Notes under the pieces: generated by a model
Told to the model about the DNA's origin: nothing
Seen by the model: the letters and a program-made list of their open reading frames with translations, nothing else
Database searches by the model: none
Source of the DNA: an uncultured Pseudomonadota bacterium
Lineage (GTDB): Bacteria > Pseudomonadota > Gammaproteobacteria > Steroidobacterales > Steroidobacteraceae
Length of the DNA stretch: 42,666 nt
Direction of reading: 5' to 3'
NCBI GenBank assembly: GCA_903929455.1
Contig: CAIYVA010000048.1
Location: 1-42,666, forward strand
Part shown: in pieces, positions 32,373-41,645 of the stretch
Layout of the letters: each line of letters begins with the position of its first letter
How positions within the stretch are numbered: position 1 is the first letter of the stretch
Made by a program: the position numbers and the translations under genes

Positions 32373-32420
32373 GGTGGAATGCCCAAAACCAAGTCAGCCT
32401 GCGCATGGCAAAATACTCCC

Positions 32421-33347
32421 ATGACCCATCTTAGAATTGCCACCCGTCAGAGTGCGCTGGCCTTATGGCAGGCGAACCACGTCGCTGACTTGCTGCGGGC
32501 GCGTTTTAACGATCTCACGGTGTCATTGGTGCCGATCACAACGACGGGTGATCGCATCCAAGACAGGCCCTTGTCAGCAGTGGGTGGCAAAGGCCTGTTC
32601 ATCAAAGAACTTGAGGTGGCCCTACTGGCTGGGGACGCCGATATGGCTGTGCACTCCATGAAGGACATGCCTGGCTTGCTCCCGGAGCGTTTAATCATCG
32701 GCGCTGTGTTGCCACGCGCTGATCCGCGCGATGCCTTTGTGTCTAATCGCTTTGCTCGATTTGCCGATCTACCGATCAATGCCCGTATCGGCACCTCAAG
32801 CTTGCGCCGTCAAAGCATTCTGGCAGCCGCCCGACCGGATCTACAGATGGTGCCACTACGCGGTAATGTCGATACGCGTCTAAAAAAATTAGACGATGGT
32901 GAGTTTGATGCGATCGTACTGGCCGCAGCAGGCTTAACCCGTCTAGGCCTAGGCACGCGCATTACCGAAGCGATGGATACCACGTTGGCTTTGCCTGCGG
33001 TGGGTCAAGGTGTCATCGGCATCGAATGTCTAGAAGACGGTCGCGTCCTTAACTATTTAAACCCGCTGAATGACGTTGACACCACGGATTGTCTGAGGGC
33101 TGAACGTGCGTTCTCAGCGCGCTTAGAGGGTAGCTGCAGTTCTCCAATCGCGGGCTTCGCCGTTTTAAAGCAAGGCCAGCTAGAGCTGGCGGGCATGGTG
33201 GCGCACCCGAATGGTCGTTTGGTATTTAGAGACCACCTCAAAGGACGCCGCCAAGATGCCGCCTCTATAGGGCACACGCTGGCTGAGCGTTTACTCGCGG
33301 CGGGCGCTGACTCCCTGTTAGCTGAGCTGCGCGCTCAGACACCCTAA
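32421..33347 (+). CDS. hemC: Porphobilinogen deaminase (hydroxymethylbilane synthase)
   Basis: Polymerises four porphobilinogens to hydroxymethylbilane in haem synthesis. 308 aa from MTHLRIATRQSALALWQ, which aligns with the E. coli start (VLRIATRQSPLALWQ). An ATG at 32379 has a ribosome binding site too close and would add 14 unconserved residues, so it is the second choice. Visible: KGLFIKELE, AVHSMKDMP, RIGTSSLRRQ, RGNVDTRL and the dipyrromethane-cofactor cysteine C239 in LEGSCSSPIAGF. hemD follows after three bases. Confidence 0.95.
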   Translation: MTHLRIATRQSALALWQANHVADLLRARFNDLTVSLVPITTTGDRIQDRPLSAVGGKGLFIKELEVALLAGDADMAVHSMKDMPGLLPERLIIGAVLPRADPRDAFVSNRFARFADLPINARIGTSSLRRQSILAAARPDLQMVPLRGNVDTRLKKLDDGEFDAIVLAAAGLTRLGLGTRITEAMDTTLALPAVGQGVIGIECLEDGRVLNYLNPLNDVDTTDCLRAERAFSARLEGSCSSPIAGFAVLKQGQLELAGMVAHPNGRLVFRDHLKGRRQDAASIGHTLAERLLAAGADSLLAELRAQTP

Positions 33348-33350
33348 CCC

Positions 33351-34121
33351 ATGACTCACCCCGCGATCGGCGTCTTAGTCACCCGCGCTGCGCAACAAGC
33401 ACCTCCTTTAGCCAGCGCACTCAAGGCGTGTGGTGCAAGCGTGTTTTTACTGCCCGCCATTGAACCGGTCGGTTACGAACTGGAAGCGACTCATCCGGCA
33501 CTGGCCCCCTCAAATCACTTTGCATCGATTATTTTTGTCAGCGTCAATGCCGTGCGCTTTGGCGCGCACCTGTGTGATGGCCAGCAAAGCGCCCGCGTGA
33601 TCAGTATGGGACCCGCCACCTCAGCAGCGCTTAAACAAGCGGGCATACCCAATACAGTGCTAGCGAATCCCGGTTCTGACTCCGAAGCGCTTCTACAATC
33701 GCCTGATCTGTCGCACGTGGATGGCGCACGCATTTTAATTGTAAAAGGCATGGGTGGCCGCGCGTTACTCGGCGATCGACTGCGCGAACGCGGTGCCACG
33801 GTGATCTATGCCGATGTGTATGAGCGACAGCGTGCGAACCCCTCACCACATACGATTGCCACCATCGAAGATCACTGGCGGCAAGGGAATATTTCTGTGG
33901 TGACTGCCACCAGCGGTGATGTGCTCCGTCGCTTGAATGAAATTCTGTCGCCGACAGGGCGCCAGTATCTCAGCCACACGGCTTTGCTGGTCAGCAGTGC
34001 GCGTGTCGGCGCACTCGCTCGCGATCAAGGTTTATTAGGTCCCTTGATCATCGCCTCACAGCCCGATGATGCGGGCCTAGTAGCGGCATTCAAACGATGG
34101 CAAATTCAGTCTGCGTGTTGA
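33351..34121 (+). CDS. hemD: Uroporphyrinogen-III synthase
   Basis: Closes and inverts ring D of hydroxymethylbilane. 256 aa, normal for the family, whose sequence is poorly conserved. The weak family features are here: VTRAAQQAPPLASALKACGA at the start, FVSVNAVRFGA, SMGPATSAALKQAG, ILIVKGMGGRALLGDRLRER and VVTATSGDVLRRL. The call rests mainly on its place three bases after hemC. No hemX or hemY follows, unlike in E. coli; instead the next gene is convergent and ends five bases away. Confidence 0.87.
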   Translation: MTHPAIGVLVTRAAQQAPPLASALKACGASVFLLPAIEPVGYELEATHPALAPSNHFASIIFVSVNAVRFGAHLCDGQQSARVISMGPATSAALKQAGIPNTVLANPGSDSEALLQSPDLSHVDGARILIVKGMGGRALLGDRLRERGATVIYADVYERQRANPSPHTIATIEDHWRQGNISVVTATSGDVLRRLNEILSPTGRQYLSHTALLVSSARVGALARDQGLLGPLIIASQPDDAGLVAAFKRWQIQSAC

Positions 34122-34125
34122 TATC

Positions 34126-35154
34126 TTACGTACGTGACTGCTCATCCGGAGCATAGTCAAAGGAATCAAAGTACAACTGAGCCAACGGTAACCCTTGGCG
34201 CGGCAAATGTTCTTTTAGGGCAGCGATTAACTGTGGCGGACCTGCCGCATACACATGGGCATCGTGTAAATCAGGAAAGTCTTGCAGGATGGCGTCGTGT
34301 AGCCAACCGGCGCGATGGCGCTGGGTCTCCTCACCCACGCCCTCAGACAGCACCGTCACCACACGCAAGTCTGCAAAGTGAGGCACGCGCGCCATCAGCC
34401 ACGCAGACTGATATAAATCCAGTTCTCGCTTAGCGCCCCAGTACACATGAATGGGGCGACGCACACCGCTCTCTAGCACGTGCCGCAAGATAGATTTAAT
34501 CGGCGAAAACCCGGTGCCACCCGCCACCAGAACTAGGGGCGCAGTCACCTCATCGACCGGCTGATACACGAAGTGTCCTAGCGGCCCTTCAATGCGCAGC
34601 AAATCGCCGACTGTCAGCGTATCAAACACCGCACTGGTGAATTCACCACCGGCGACTTGGCGAATGTGCAACTCGATCAGTCCCGCATCATGCGGTGGCG
34701 AGGCAATTGAGAAGCTGCGACGGCGATGACCCGGCAGCATGACATCTAAATATTGACCCGCCTGGAACTGAAAGTCCTCGATCGCAGGCAAGCGTAGATA
34801 CACGCCCATCACATCAGGCGCCCATCGCTCCAGTCGCTCCACGCGACACGGCAAGGCTTTGATCTCCACATCACTGACCCGTCTGATCTCACGCGCTTCG
34901 ACCACGACATCTGTCAGCGCGACCGCTTGGCACAGCAAGACTTCTCCCGCCCGATACTCTGCCTCACTCAGTCCGAGGGTGCGCCCACGTGGGTAACTCA
35001 CCTGGCCGGATACCAAATGCGCTCGGCAAGAGCCGCAGTTGCCCCCCTTGCAGCTATGGGGAAGATTCATATGCGCCGCTAACGCGGCTTCCAAAATCGG
35101 TCGATCCGGAATTAGCGAGATGACTCTATTTTGCGGACGAACGGTCAATTGCAT
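34126..35154 (-). CDS. 2Fe-2S ferredoxin-NAD(P) reductase, CDP-6-deoxy-delta-3,4-glucoseen reductase-like
   Basis: 342 aa from the ATG at 35154; the frame is open further upstream but would overlap the divergent gene. Residues 1-90 are a plant-type ferredoxin with C35, C40, C43 and C75 (CKGGNCGSC ... LLC). The flavin domain follows, with RRRSFSIASPP, and then the NAD domain with LVLVAGGTGFSPIKSI and VYAAGPPQL. This fused order is that of AscD/RfbI-type reductases and phenol hydroxylase reductases. Such orphan genes are common beside housekeeping genes in Xanthomonadales-like genomes, and their oxygenase or dehydratase partner is unknown. No deoxysugar gene is near. Confidence 0.8.
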   Translation of the reverse strand: MQLTVRPQNRVISLIPDRPILEAALAAHMNLPHSCKGGNCGSCRAHLVSGQVSYPRGRTLGLSEAEYRAGEVLLCQAVALTDVVVEAREIRRVSDVEIKALPCRVERLERWAPDVMGVYLRLPAIEDFQFQAGQYLDVMLPGHRRRSFSIASPPHDAGLIELHIRQVAGGEFTSAVFDTLTVGDLLRIEGPLGHFVYQPVDEVTAPLVLVAGGTGFSPIKSILRHVLESGVRRPIHVYWGAKRELDLYQSAWLMARVPHFADLRVVTVLSEGVGEETQRHRAGWLHDAILQDFPDLHDAHVYAAGPPQLIAALKEHLPRQGLPLAQLYFDSFDYAPDEQSRT

Positions 35155-35209
35155 ACCAACAGTTTGCCTGTAAAAGCCATAGAATGTCTGCATGGACGAG
35201 GCCATCAGC

Positions 35210-36064
35210 ATGTGGGTCGTGGGCGCGGGATACGTGGGCGGACGCTTGGTGCGCAAATCCCCGCATGCCTGCGCCATCACGCGCTCCGCTCGCAGTGCTG
35301 GCGTACTCGCAGCCTCCGGCGTCCAGGCGATTGCGTGTGATTTTGACCACGCTGACGCGTCGCTGCCCGCCTCCCTACCCACGCCGTCGGTGATTGCCTA
35401 CCTCGTTCCACCCACCGAGGGCGGCACGCTGGATATACGACTCGGTCACTTTCTAGAGCGGCTCGTGCCACGTCCGAAACGCTTTGTGTATCTCAGCACA
35501 ACGGGGGTGTACGGCGACACAGGCGGTGGGTGGGTAGACGAGGACACCCCTACTCATCCACTGACCGATCGAGCCAAACGGCGCGTCGATGCGGAGCAGC
35601 GCGTCAAAAATTGGTGTGCCGCGCAGGACGTGACCTGGACCATTCTGCGGGTACCTGGCATCTATGGACCCCACCGCCTACCACTCGAGCGCTTACAGCG
35701 TGGTGAACCCATGATTCGCCATGCCGAAGCAGGCATCACCAATCGTATCCATGTGGATGATCTGGTGCAGGCGCTATGGTTAATCGGTCAGGCAGACATT
35801 GCCGCCAATCGTATCTATAACATCACGGATGGCTTAACCATTTCCATGACCGAGTACTGTGAGCGGGTGGCGCGCTTGACGGGACTACCGATGCCGCGCC
35901 TCATCAGCCGCGCAGAAGCACAACAACAGCTATCACCCGCGCTGTTGTCCTTTTTGTCCGAGTCGCGCCGCGTCAATAGTCAACGCATTATTCAGGAGCT
36001 GGGCTTCGCGCCGCGTTACCAGAATCTCGAGCAGGGCATTTTGGCTAGCCTGCCATCTACTTAG
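35210..36064 (+). CDS. NAD(P)-dependent SDR epimerase-like protein (YeeZ-like)
   Basis: 284 aa from the ATG at 35210, which has GAGG eight bases upstream and puts the Rossmann motif MWVVGAGYVGGRLV at the very start. An ATG six codons earlier (35192) is possible. Extended-SDR features: YLSTTGVYGDTGGGWV, and RVPGIYGPHRLPLERL, with the HVDDLVQAL segment following. The SxnYxxxK catalytic tyrosine is not in the standard context, as in YeeZ-type members. Function unknown; possibly a metabolite reductase. The gene is divergent from the reductase, with a spacer of about 55 bases. Confidence 0.75.
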   Translation: MWVVGAGYVGGRLVRKSPHACAITRSARSAGVLAASGVQAIACDFDHADASLPASLPTPSVIAYLVPPTEGGTLDIRLGHFLERLVPRPKRFVYLSTTGVYGDTGGGWVDEDTPTHPLTDRAKRRVDAEQRVKNWCAAQDVTWTILRVPGIYGPHRLPLERLQRGEPMIRHAEAGITNRIHVDDLVQALWLIGQADIAANRIYNITDGLTISMTEYCERVARLTGLPMPRLISRAEAQQQLSPALLSFLSESRRVNSQRIIQELGFAPRYQNLEQGILASLPST

Positions 36065-36095
36065 GCAAGACGCATGAGCGCAATCTGAGACCTGC

Positions 36096-36752
36096 ATGAC
36101 ACCCCACTTGCCTGCTCCGCTGCCGAAAGCAACGCCCTTGATCGGACAGTACGTTCGCCTTCTGCCTTTAAGCAATGAACACGCCACCGATCTATGGCAG
36201 ATGAGCCAACACGCAGACACGGCCGCGTTATATCGTTTTCTACCAAGTGACACACCACCCCAATCCATCCGCGACGTACAGGCATGGGTCCAAGAGAAGC
36301 AATCGCACAGCGATCCGCTCTTTTTTGCGTGTGTCAGTCAGCAGACAAATCGTGCGGTGGGTCGACAATCGCTCATGCGCATCACCCCAGACCATGGCGT
36401 CATTGAGATCGGCAACATCTTATGGGGACCGGAGATGGCACGCAGCCGTCTAGCGACTGAGGCGTTCTTTTTATTTGCAAGCTACGTGTTTGATACGCTC
36501 AGGTATCGTCGCTTCGAGTGGAAGTGCGATGCACTCAATCAACCATCGCGAGCAGCGGCGCTACGCTTTGGATTTTCATTTGAAGGGATTTTTAGGCAAC
36601 ACATGTGGGTGAAAGACGCCAATCGCGACACCGCATGGTTTTCTCTCATGGATCATGAGTGGCTTCTTTTGAAGCCACGCTACCAACGGTGGTTATCCGC
36701 TGACAACTTCGATCAGCAAGGCCAGCAAAAGAAGCGCCTAGCTAACGCTTAA
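36096..36752 (+). CDS. GNAT family N-acetyltransferase (RimJ/RimL-like)
   Basis: 218 aa. [18 protein letters not shown] at the start and [40 protein letters not shown] and [17 protein letters not shown] near the end follow the RimJ/RimL-like pattern (including the WKCDxxNxxSRxAAxRxGFxxEG block). Such proteins acetylate protein N-termini or small amines. It is not linked to the arginine operon and does not resemble ArgA, so I do not take it for the missing acylglutamate synthase. Its stop overlaps the convergent rimO stop (shared TTAA). Confidence 0.85.
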   Translation: MTPHLPAPLPKATPLIGQYVRLLPLSNEHATDLWQMSQHADTAALYRFLPSDTPPQSIRDVQAWVQEKQSHSDPLFFACVSQQTNRAVGRQSLMRITPDHGVIEIGNILWGPEMARSRLATEAFFLFASYVFDTLRYRRFEWKCDALNQPSRAAALRFGFSFEGIFRQHMWVKDANRDTAWFSLMDHEWLLLKPRYQRWLSADNFDQQGQQKKRLANA

Positions 36753-38119
36753 GACGCGATAGACAGTTTGGCGCTTAAGTCGTAGGTGTCAGCCGCTGTG
36801 ATCACCACATCCGCGAACGTACCGATGGCAAGTTTACTCACCCCTGCGCCTCGAATGATCACCGTGCCATCAATTTCAGGTGCATCCGCGAAACTACGGG
36901 CAATCGCCACTAGACCGCGACCTTTACCCTCTAGACCATCAATCAGAACACGTTCGCGCCGACCGACGCGTTTCGCAAGACGCGCCGCGCTGATCAACGC
37001 CGCCTTTTCCATGAAGCGCTCATAGCGCTCTGTTTTGATCTCTTCTGCGACAGGATCAGGCAAGGCATTCGCCGCAGCGCCTGTGACCGGCGAATACTTG
37101 AAACAACCGACTCGATCGAGATCGGCTTCATCCAACCAATCAAGGAGGATCTGGAAGTCTTGCTCAGTTTCCCCAGGAAACCCAACAATAAAAGTGCTGC
37201 GAATCGCCAGGTGCGGCAAGGCCTTGCGCCACGCCTGAATACGCGCCAAGGTGTTCTCAGCATGCGCGGGTCGCTTCATTAATTTTAAAATACGCGGGCT
37301 GCCATGCTGGAAGGGAATGTCGAGATAAGGCAACACCAGACCCTCAGCCATCAGTGGAATCACCTCATCCACGTGTGGATAGGGATACACATAATGCAGG
37401 CGCACCCATGCCTCACGCTCTAGAGCAATCTGACCGAGCTCGCGCGCCAGATCAATGAACTTGGTGCGAATTTCTCTTTTGCCCCATGTCTCTGCTTGGT
37501 ATTTCACATCAGCGCCATAAGCGCTGGTGTCTTGAGAGATCACCAACAACTCACGCACGCCGGCATTCAGTAGGCGTATGCCCTCATTCAGCACATGTGT
37601 AATTGGGCGGCTCGCCAAATCGCCGCGCATGGAGGGAATAATGCAAAAGCTGCAGCGATGATCGCAGCCTTCTGAGATTTTGATGTACGCATAGTGTCGC
37701 GGCGTCAGCTTGACGCCTTGCGGCGGCAGTAAATCGACGAAAGGATTTTGAGGCCTCGGTAGGTGCTCATGCACTTGATTGAGCACCGCCTCATACGCAT
37801 GCGGGCCTGTGACCCCCAAGACGCGCGGATGGCGCTCGAGTATTTTTTCCGGCTGAGCACCCAGACAGCCGGTCACAATGACTCGACCATTGGCTTCTAG
37901 CGCCTCACCAATCGATTCCAACGATTCATGTACAGCGTCGTCAATAAAGCCGCAGGTATTGACCACCACCAGATCGGCGTCCTGGTAGGTAGGCGCAATC
38001 TGGTAGCCCTCGGCACGCAATTGCGTCAGGATCCTTTCCGAGTCGACTAGCGCTTTCGGACAACCGAGACTGACAAAGCCGACGCGGGGTGCGGTATTCA
38101 TGAGGGGCTGACTAGACAT
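36749..38119 (-). CDS. rimO: Ribosomal protein S12 methylthiotransferase RimO
   Basis: Radical-SAM enzyme that adds a methylthio group to the conserved aspartate of ribosomal protein S12. 456 aa from [14 protein letters not shown]; longer starts would run into dapF. The N-terminal UPF0004 domain has cluster cysteines C20 ([14 protein letters not shown]), C56 (NTCGFIDDA) and C85 (TGCLGA). The radical-SAM cluster motif CDHRCSFC is at 152-159, followed by IIPSMRG. A C-terminal TRAM domain ([18 protein letters not shown]) binds substrate. The [12 protein letters not shown] motif separates it from MiaB. Confidence 0.95.
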   Translation of the reverse strand: MSSQPLMNTAPRVGFVSLGCPKALVDSERILTQLRAEGYQIAPTYQDADLVVVNTCGFIDDAVHESLESIGEALEANGRVIVTGCLGAQPEKILERHPRVLGVTGPHAYEAVLNQVHEHLPRPQNPFVDLLPPQGVKLTPRHYAYIKISEGCDHRCSFCIIPSMRGDLASRPITHVLNEGIRLLNAGVRELLVISQDTSAYGADVKYQAETWGKREIRTKFIDLARELGQIALEREAWVRLHYVYPYPHVDEVIPLMAEGLVLPYLDIPFQHGSPRILKLMKRPAHAENTLARIQAWRKALPHLAIRSTFIVGFPGETEQDFQILLDWLDEADLDRVGCFKYSPVTGAAANALPDPVAEEIKTERYERFMEKAALISAARLAKRVGRRERVLIDGLEGKGRGLVAIARSFADAPEIDGTVIIRGAGVSKLAIGTFADVVITAADTYDLSAKLSIAS

Positions 38120-38200
38120 ACGGGAGGCCATCCTACCTGTCACGCGCGTCAACAGCCACTGACACTGCGTCTTTGGCCCGCGGCGCGCTATCATTGACCC

Positions 38201-39028
38201 ATGCAACTCGAATTCACCAAAATGCATGGCTTGGGCAACGATTTCATCGTCTTTGATGCGCCGCGCGACTGGCCGATCGATGGCCAGCGGCTGCGCGCCC
38301 TAGCCTGCCGTAAAACCGGCATCGGCTTTGACCAGGCATTGGTACTGGAAGCGCCCCGCCAAGCCGACACCGTCGTCTACTATCGGATTTTTAATGCCGA
38401 CGGCACCGAAGTGGAGCAATGCGGCAATGGCGCCCGTTGTGTCGCCCGGCTGATGGCAGATCGACGGGGCCTGGGCAAGGCTGAATTTCGCATGGGCAGC
38501 CCGGCAGGCCTTGTGGTGGCCCGCACTGAAGCCAACGGCTTGGTGTCTGTAGCGATGGCGACACCCTCGTTCATGCCGAGCGCGCTGCCTTTTGATGCGC
38601 CTCACGACAAGCCTTTTCATTCATTGGCTCTATCCCAGCAGGACATCGAGATCAGCGTGGTATCGATCGGCAATCCACACGCGGTACTCAAGGTGGCCTC
38701 GATCGAGCGCGCTTTAGTGGACAGCATCGGTCCTGAGGTAGAAAATCACGCTCGGTTTGCGCGACGCACCAACGTTGAGTTTATGGAAGTGGTGAGTACT
38801 ACCCACATCCGACTCCGGGTGTATGAGCGCGGCGTTGGGGAGACCGCAGCTTGTGGCACCGGCGCCTGCGCCGCCGTGGCGGTGGGTCGGCGTCATGGCT
38901 GGCTTGCCACCAAGGTCGATGTGGATCTGCCCGGTGGTCGATTGCAGGTAGAGTGGCTCGGTGATGAACACCCGATCTGGCTTACCGGTCCCACCACAAC
39001 CGTCTTTAAAGGACAGATGGACTTATGA
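38201..39028 (+). CDS. dapF: Diaminopimelate epimerase
   Basis: Interconverts LL- and meso-diaminopimelate for lysine and peptidoglycan synthesis. 275 aa. Catalytic cysteines C74 (EQCGNGARC) and C218 ([10 protein letters not shown]) are both present; [13 protein letters not shown] opens the protein. It begins the conserved gammaproteobacterial group dapF-DUF484-xerC and overlaps the next gene by four bases. The rimO start lies 81 bases away on the other strand, so the two share a promoter region. Confidence 0.96.
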   Translation: MQLEFTKMHGLGNDFIVFDAPRDWPIDGQRLRALACRKTGIGFDQALVLEAPRQADTVVYYRIFNADGTEVEQCGNGARCVARLMADRRGLGKAEFRMGSPAGLVVARTEANGLVSVAMATPSFMPSALPFDAPHDKPFHSLALSQQDIEISVVSIGNPHAVLKVASIERALVDSIGPEVENHARFARRTNVEFMEVVSTTHIRLRVYERGVGETAACGTGACAAVAVGRRHGWLATKVDVDLPGGRLQVEWLGDEHPIWLTGPTTTVFKGQMDL

Positions 39029-39756
39029 CACCTCCGACCAGCAAAACGCGAGCCCCCGCAGCATCTGCCTTGGCGGATGAAACCTCAGTCACGGCGTTTC
39101 TAAGTGAACACCCTGACTTTTTTGATAGTCGGGAGGCCTTACTGGCCACACTCCGACTGCCACATCACCGCGGCGATGGCGGCACGGTCTCTCTGGTTGA
39201 ACGGCAATTAGATGTGCTTCGTGAGCGCTCGCGCGAACATGAACTACGGCTGAAAACCTTAATTGATAATGGCCACGCAAACGATGCCTTGGCAGAAAAA
39301 ATACACCGCTTGGCAGTTCGACTGATCGCCGTTGACAGCGTCCAGGGTCGCATTAAATCGGTTGAGCTCAGTTTGCGAGATGATTTTAACGCAGCTGAAT
39401 TCGTCATCCTGCTGACAGGCGCCGTGCCGGGACTTGCCTCTATTGACACGCGCAGCATTCGTTTTGTGGATGTAGATCACGCTGAACTGAAATCATTCGA
39501 CTCGTTATTTGACTCAGGCAAACCACGCTGTGGCCGCATCCGAGATTCACAAAGAGATTTTTTGTTTCCATCCAATCCAACGGCCGTCGGCTCAGCAGCA
39601 CTCGTGCCGCTCGGCGCTCGCGGCAGCATCGGTTTATTGGCAATCGCCTCTGCAGACGTAGATCACTTTAATCCGACCATGAGCACAGAGTTTCTAGCGC
39701 GTATAGGTGAGTTGATTTCTGCCGCCCTGCATCGCTCTGCCTTGGTCAATGCCTAA
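39025..39756 (+). CDS. DUF484 family protein
   Basis: 243 aa. VTAFLSEHPDFFDSREALLATLRLPH is the DUF484 N-terminal signature, and VSLVERQLDVLRERSREHEL begins a coiled coil that leads into a GAF-like domain (SAALVPLGARGSIGLLAIAS). The gene almost always lies between dapF and xerC in gammaproteobacteria, as here with four- and eight-base overlaps. Its function is not established. Confidence 0.92.
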   Translation: MTPPTSKTRAPAASALADETSVTAFLSEHPDFFDSREALLATLRLPHHRGDGGTVSLVERQLDVLRERSREHELRLKTLIDNGHANDALAEKIHRLAVRLIAVDSVQGRIKSVELSLRDDFNAAEFVILLTGAVPGLASIDTRSIRFVDVDHAELKSFDSLFDSGKPRCGRIRDSQRDFLFPSNPTAVGSAALVPLGARGSIGLLAIASADVDHFNPTMSTEFLARIGELISAALHRSALVNA

Positions 39757-40711
39757 TTTAACCATCGCATCAGATAGCCAGCAGCCAGCGTGGTCTGCCC
39801 GCGATCAGCTTTGGATGGCACAGTGGTTTGAAAGTCTGCGTAGCGAACGACGATTAAGCCCACACACCGAAGCGGCTTATCGCAGAGACATTGGTGCTTT
39901 CACTGACTGGTGCTTGACGGATGGGGTCAGTCAGTTTGATGGCCTATCCAATGATCATCTGCGCCGCTTCGCCGCACATCAGCATCGCAACCATCTCGCC
40001 CCTCGATCGATCCAACGGCAACTATCTGCGCTAAGAACTTTTTTTAGATTCTTGATGCGCGAGGGCCATCTAGCCAAAAGCCCCGCGATGCAAGTACGTG
40101 CCCCTAAGGGCATGAAGCGCCTACCGCAAGCAGTGGATGTAGATCGCATGTCACGCTTGCTTGATGTAACGCGCACCGAGGATGCAATAGATCCTGTTTT
40201 GATGGCGCGCGACCGAGCGATATTGGAGATGCTCTACTCCAGCGGCTTGCGATTAAGTGAACTGGTGGGACTGAATCTCACCGATGTTGATTTGAACGAC
40301 CAGACGGTGCGCGTATTGGGCAAAGGAAATCGACAACGCATCGTTCCTTTAGGCGCCAAAGCGGTGCAGGCGTTTCGCGTATGGCTAGTCGAACGACTGC
40401 CTCTGGTAGAAGACACCGAAACCGCCGCCTTTGTCGGTCGGGGCGGGCGACGACTCGGTGCGCGAGCAGTGCAGTTGCGAGTGGGTGCCTGGGCTAGGCG
40501 TCAGGGACTCGATGTGCATATGCACCCACATTTATTCCGACACTCGTTTGCCAGTCATCTACTGGAGTCCAGTCATGATCTGCGGGGCGTACAAGAGATG
40601 CTTGGACACGCCAACATCTCAACCACGCAAATCTATACCCACCTTGATTTTCAGCATCTCGCGAAAGTGTACGATGAGGCGCACCCGCGCGCTCATAAGA
40701 GACCCCGCTGA
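39749..40711 (+). CDS. xerC: Tyrosine recombinase XerC
   Basis: Resolves chromosome dimers at dif with XerD and FtsK. 320 aa. The N-terminal core-binding domain includes SPHTEAAYRRDIGAFTDWC. The catalytic set is complete: R168 (SSGLRLSEL), K192 (GKGNRQR), H261 and R264 (HPHLFRHSFASHLL), H287 (LGHANIS) and nucleophile Y296 (TQIYTHLDF). Linkage to dapF and DUF484 identifies it as XerC rather than XerD or a phage integrase. Confidence 0.95.
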   Translation: MPNLTIASDSQQPAWSARDQLWMAQWFESLRSERRLSPHTEAAYRRDIGAFTDWCLTDGVSQFDGLSNDHLRRFAAHQHRNHLAPRSIQRQLSALRTFFRFLMREGHLAKSPAMQVRAPKGMKRLPQAVDVDRMSRLLDVTRTEDAIDPVLMARDRAILEMLYSSGLRLSELVGLNLTDVDLNDQTVRVLGKGNRQRIVPLGAKAVQAFRVWLVERLPLVEDTETAAFVGRGGRRLGARAVQLRVGAWARRQGLDVHMHPHLFRHSFASHLLESSHDLRGVQEMLGHANISTTQIYTHLDFQHLAKVYDEAHPRAHKRPR

Positions 40712-40768
40712 GCGAATCATTCGATACACTGCCATCATGACTGATCATGCCTACAGAGACGTTGCCTC

Positions 40769-41152
40769 ATGATGCCTTCTGATGACGACACGCCAACCGA
40801 TATCAAACTGCGACGCAAATCGCGCGTCGTTGCCATCACCTATGCGGATGGGCGACAGCATTCACTGTCATTTGAGTATTTGCGCACACACTCCCCTTCT
40901 GCCGAAGTGCAAGGACATGGGCCAGGACAGGAGGTGTTACAAATCGCTAAAGAAAACGTCACGGTGCTTGGCATGGAGCCGATTGGGCGCTATGCGGTGC
41001 GCCTTCTGTTTGATGACGGGCATGACACCGGGCTATACACCTGGAAGTATCTACGCGAATTAGGCGAGGACTTTAATACCAAGTGGGCGCGCTATTTGGA
41101 GCGCTTGGCAGGCATCGGCTATGAACGCAAGCCACCACCTACGTCCGTCTAA
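40769..41152 (+). CDS. DUF971 domain protein
   Basis: 127 aa. IKLRRKSRVVAITYADGRQH followed by SLSFEYLRTHSPSAEVQGHG and later AVRLLFDDGHDTGLYTWKYL match DUF971 (the gamma-butyrobetaine hydroxylase N-terminal-like domain). In other gammaproteobacteria the gene stands near hslVU or ubiE; here it follows xerC after 57 bases. The family may help iron-sulfur protein assembly or binding, but that is unproved. Confidence 0.88.
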   Translation: MMPSDDDTPTDIKLRRKSRVVAITYADGRQHSLSFEYLRTHSPSAEVQGHGPGQEVLQIAKENVTVLGMEPIGRYAVRLLFDDGHDTGLYTWKYLRELGEDFNTKWARYLERLAGIGYERKPPPTSV

Positions 41153-41161
41153 CGGCAGACG

Positions 41162-41527
41162 CTAAGCGGTCGGAATAAAATCATCGTCGCCTTGCTGTTC
41201 ACGCTCAAACACTAAAAAGTCAAAGTATCCGCACTGGCTTCCCGAAGGGTAGCGCCGACACACATTGGGTCGTGCTGCATAGACAGTGCATCGCCTTTCT
41301 TCTTGGTCAAAGAAACGGCAGGTTGATTTGTAAATATGATCTTTACGGTGCCTGAGAATCTGCTCATCGACGCCCTTGGCTCGATACCGAACGGTAAATC
41401 GGCGACGCGCCGTCTCCACAGGAAGATCAAAGTGCTTAGCGAGGCGCGCGATATCAAAGTCGCTGATCGCAATGCGATCATACGAGCAACAATAACCGGG
41501 ACACTTTGAGCAATCGTACTTGGCCAC
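41162..41527 (-). CDS. YkgJ family cysteine cluster protein
   Basis: 121 aa from the GTG at 41527, chosen because AGGA stands eight bases upstream; a TTG further upstream (41569) would add 14 residues. The N-terminus YDCSKCPGYCC and the later segments TCRFFDQEERRCTVYAARPN and VCRRYPSGSQC give the conserved cysteines of the YkgJ/CxxCxxCC family, thought to chelate zinc or iron. Substrate and role unknown. Convergent with the DUF971 gene; a weak hairpin CGTCT/AGACG joins the two 3' ends. Confidence 0.82.
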   Translation of the reverse strand: MAKYDCSKCPGYCCSYDRIAISDFDIARLAKHFDLPVETARRRFTVRYRAKGVDEQILRHRKDHIYKSTCRFFDQEERRCTVYAARPNVCRRYPSGSQCGYFDFLVFEREQQGDDDFIPTA

Positions 41528-41645
41528 GCGTGCATCCTGCAGACTCGACCGGAACAGGCCGTTTCGCAATGTACCTGATCACACGCGCTGTGTGCACGGG
41601 CCTTACGCATCGCGCCCTACCCCATGCTGTTCGGACAGTGAGGAT

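Noticed and set aside
36096-36752. GNAT acetyltransferase as the missing acylglutamate synthase
   Set aside because: Its sequence follows the RimJ/RimL-like pattern, and it lies about 23 kb from the arginine operon with no linkage to it.
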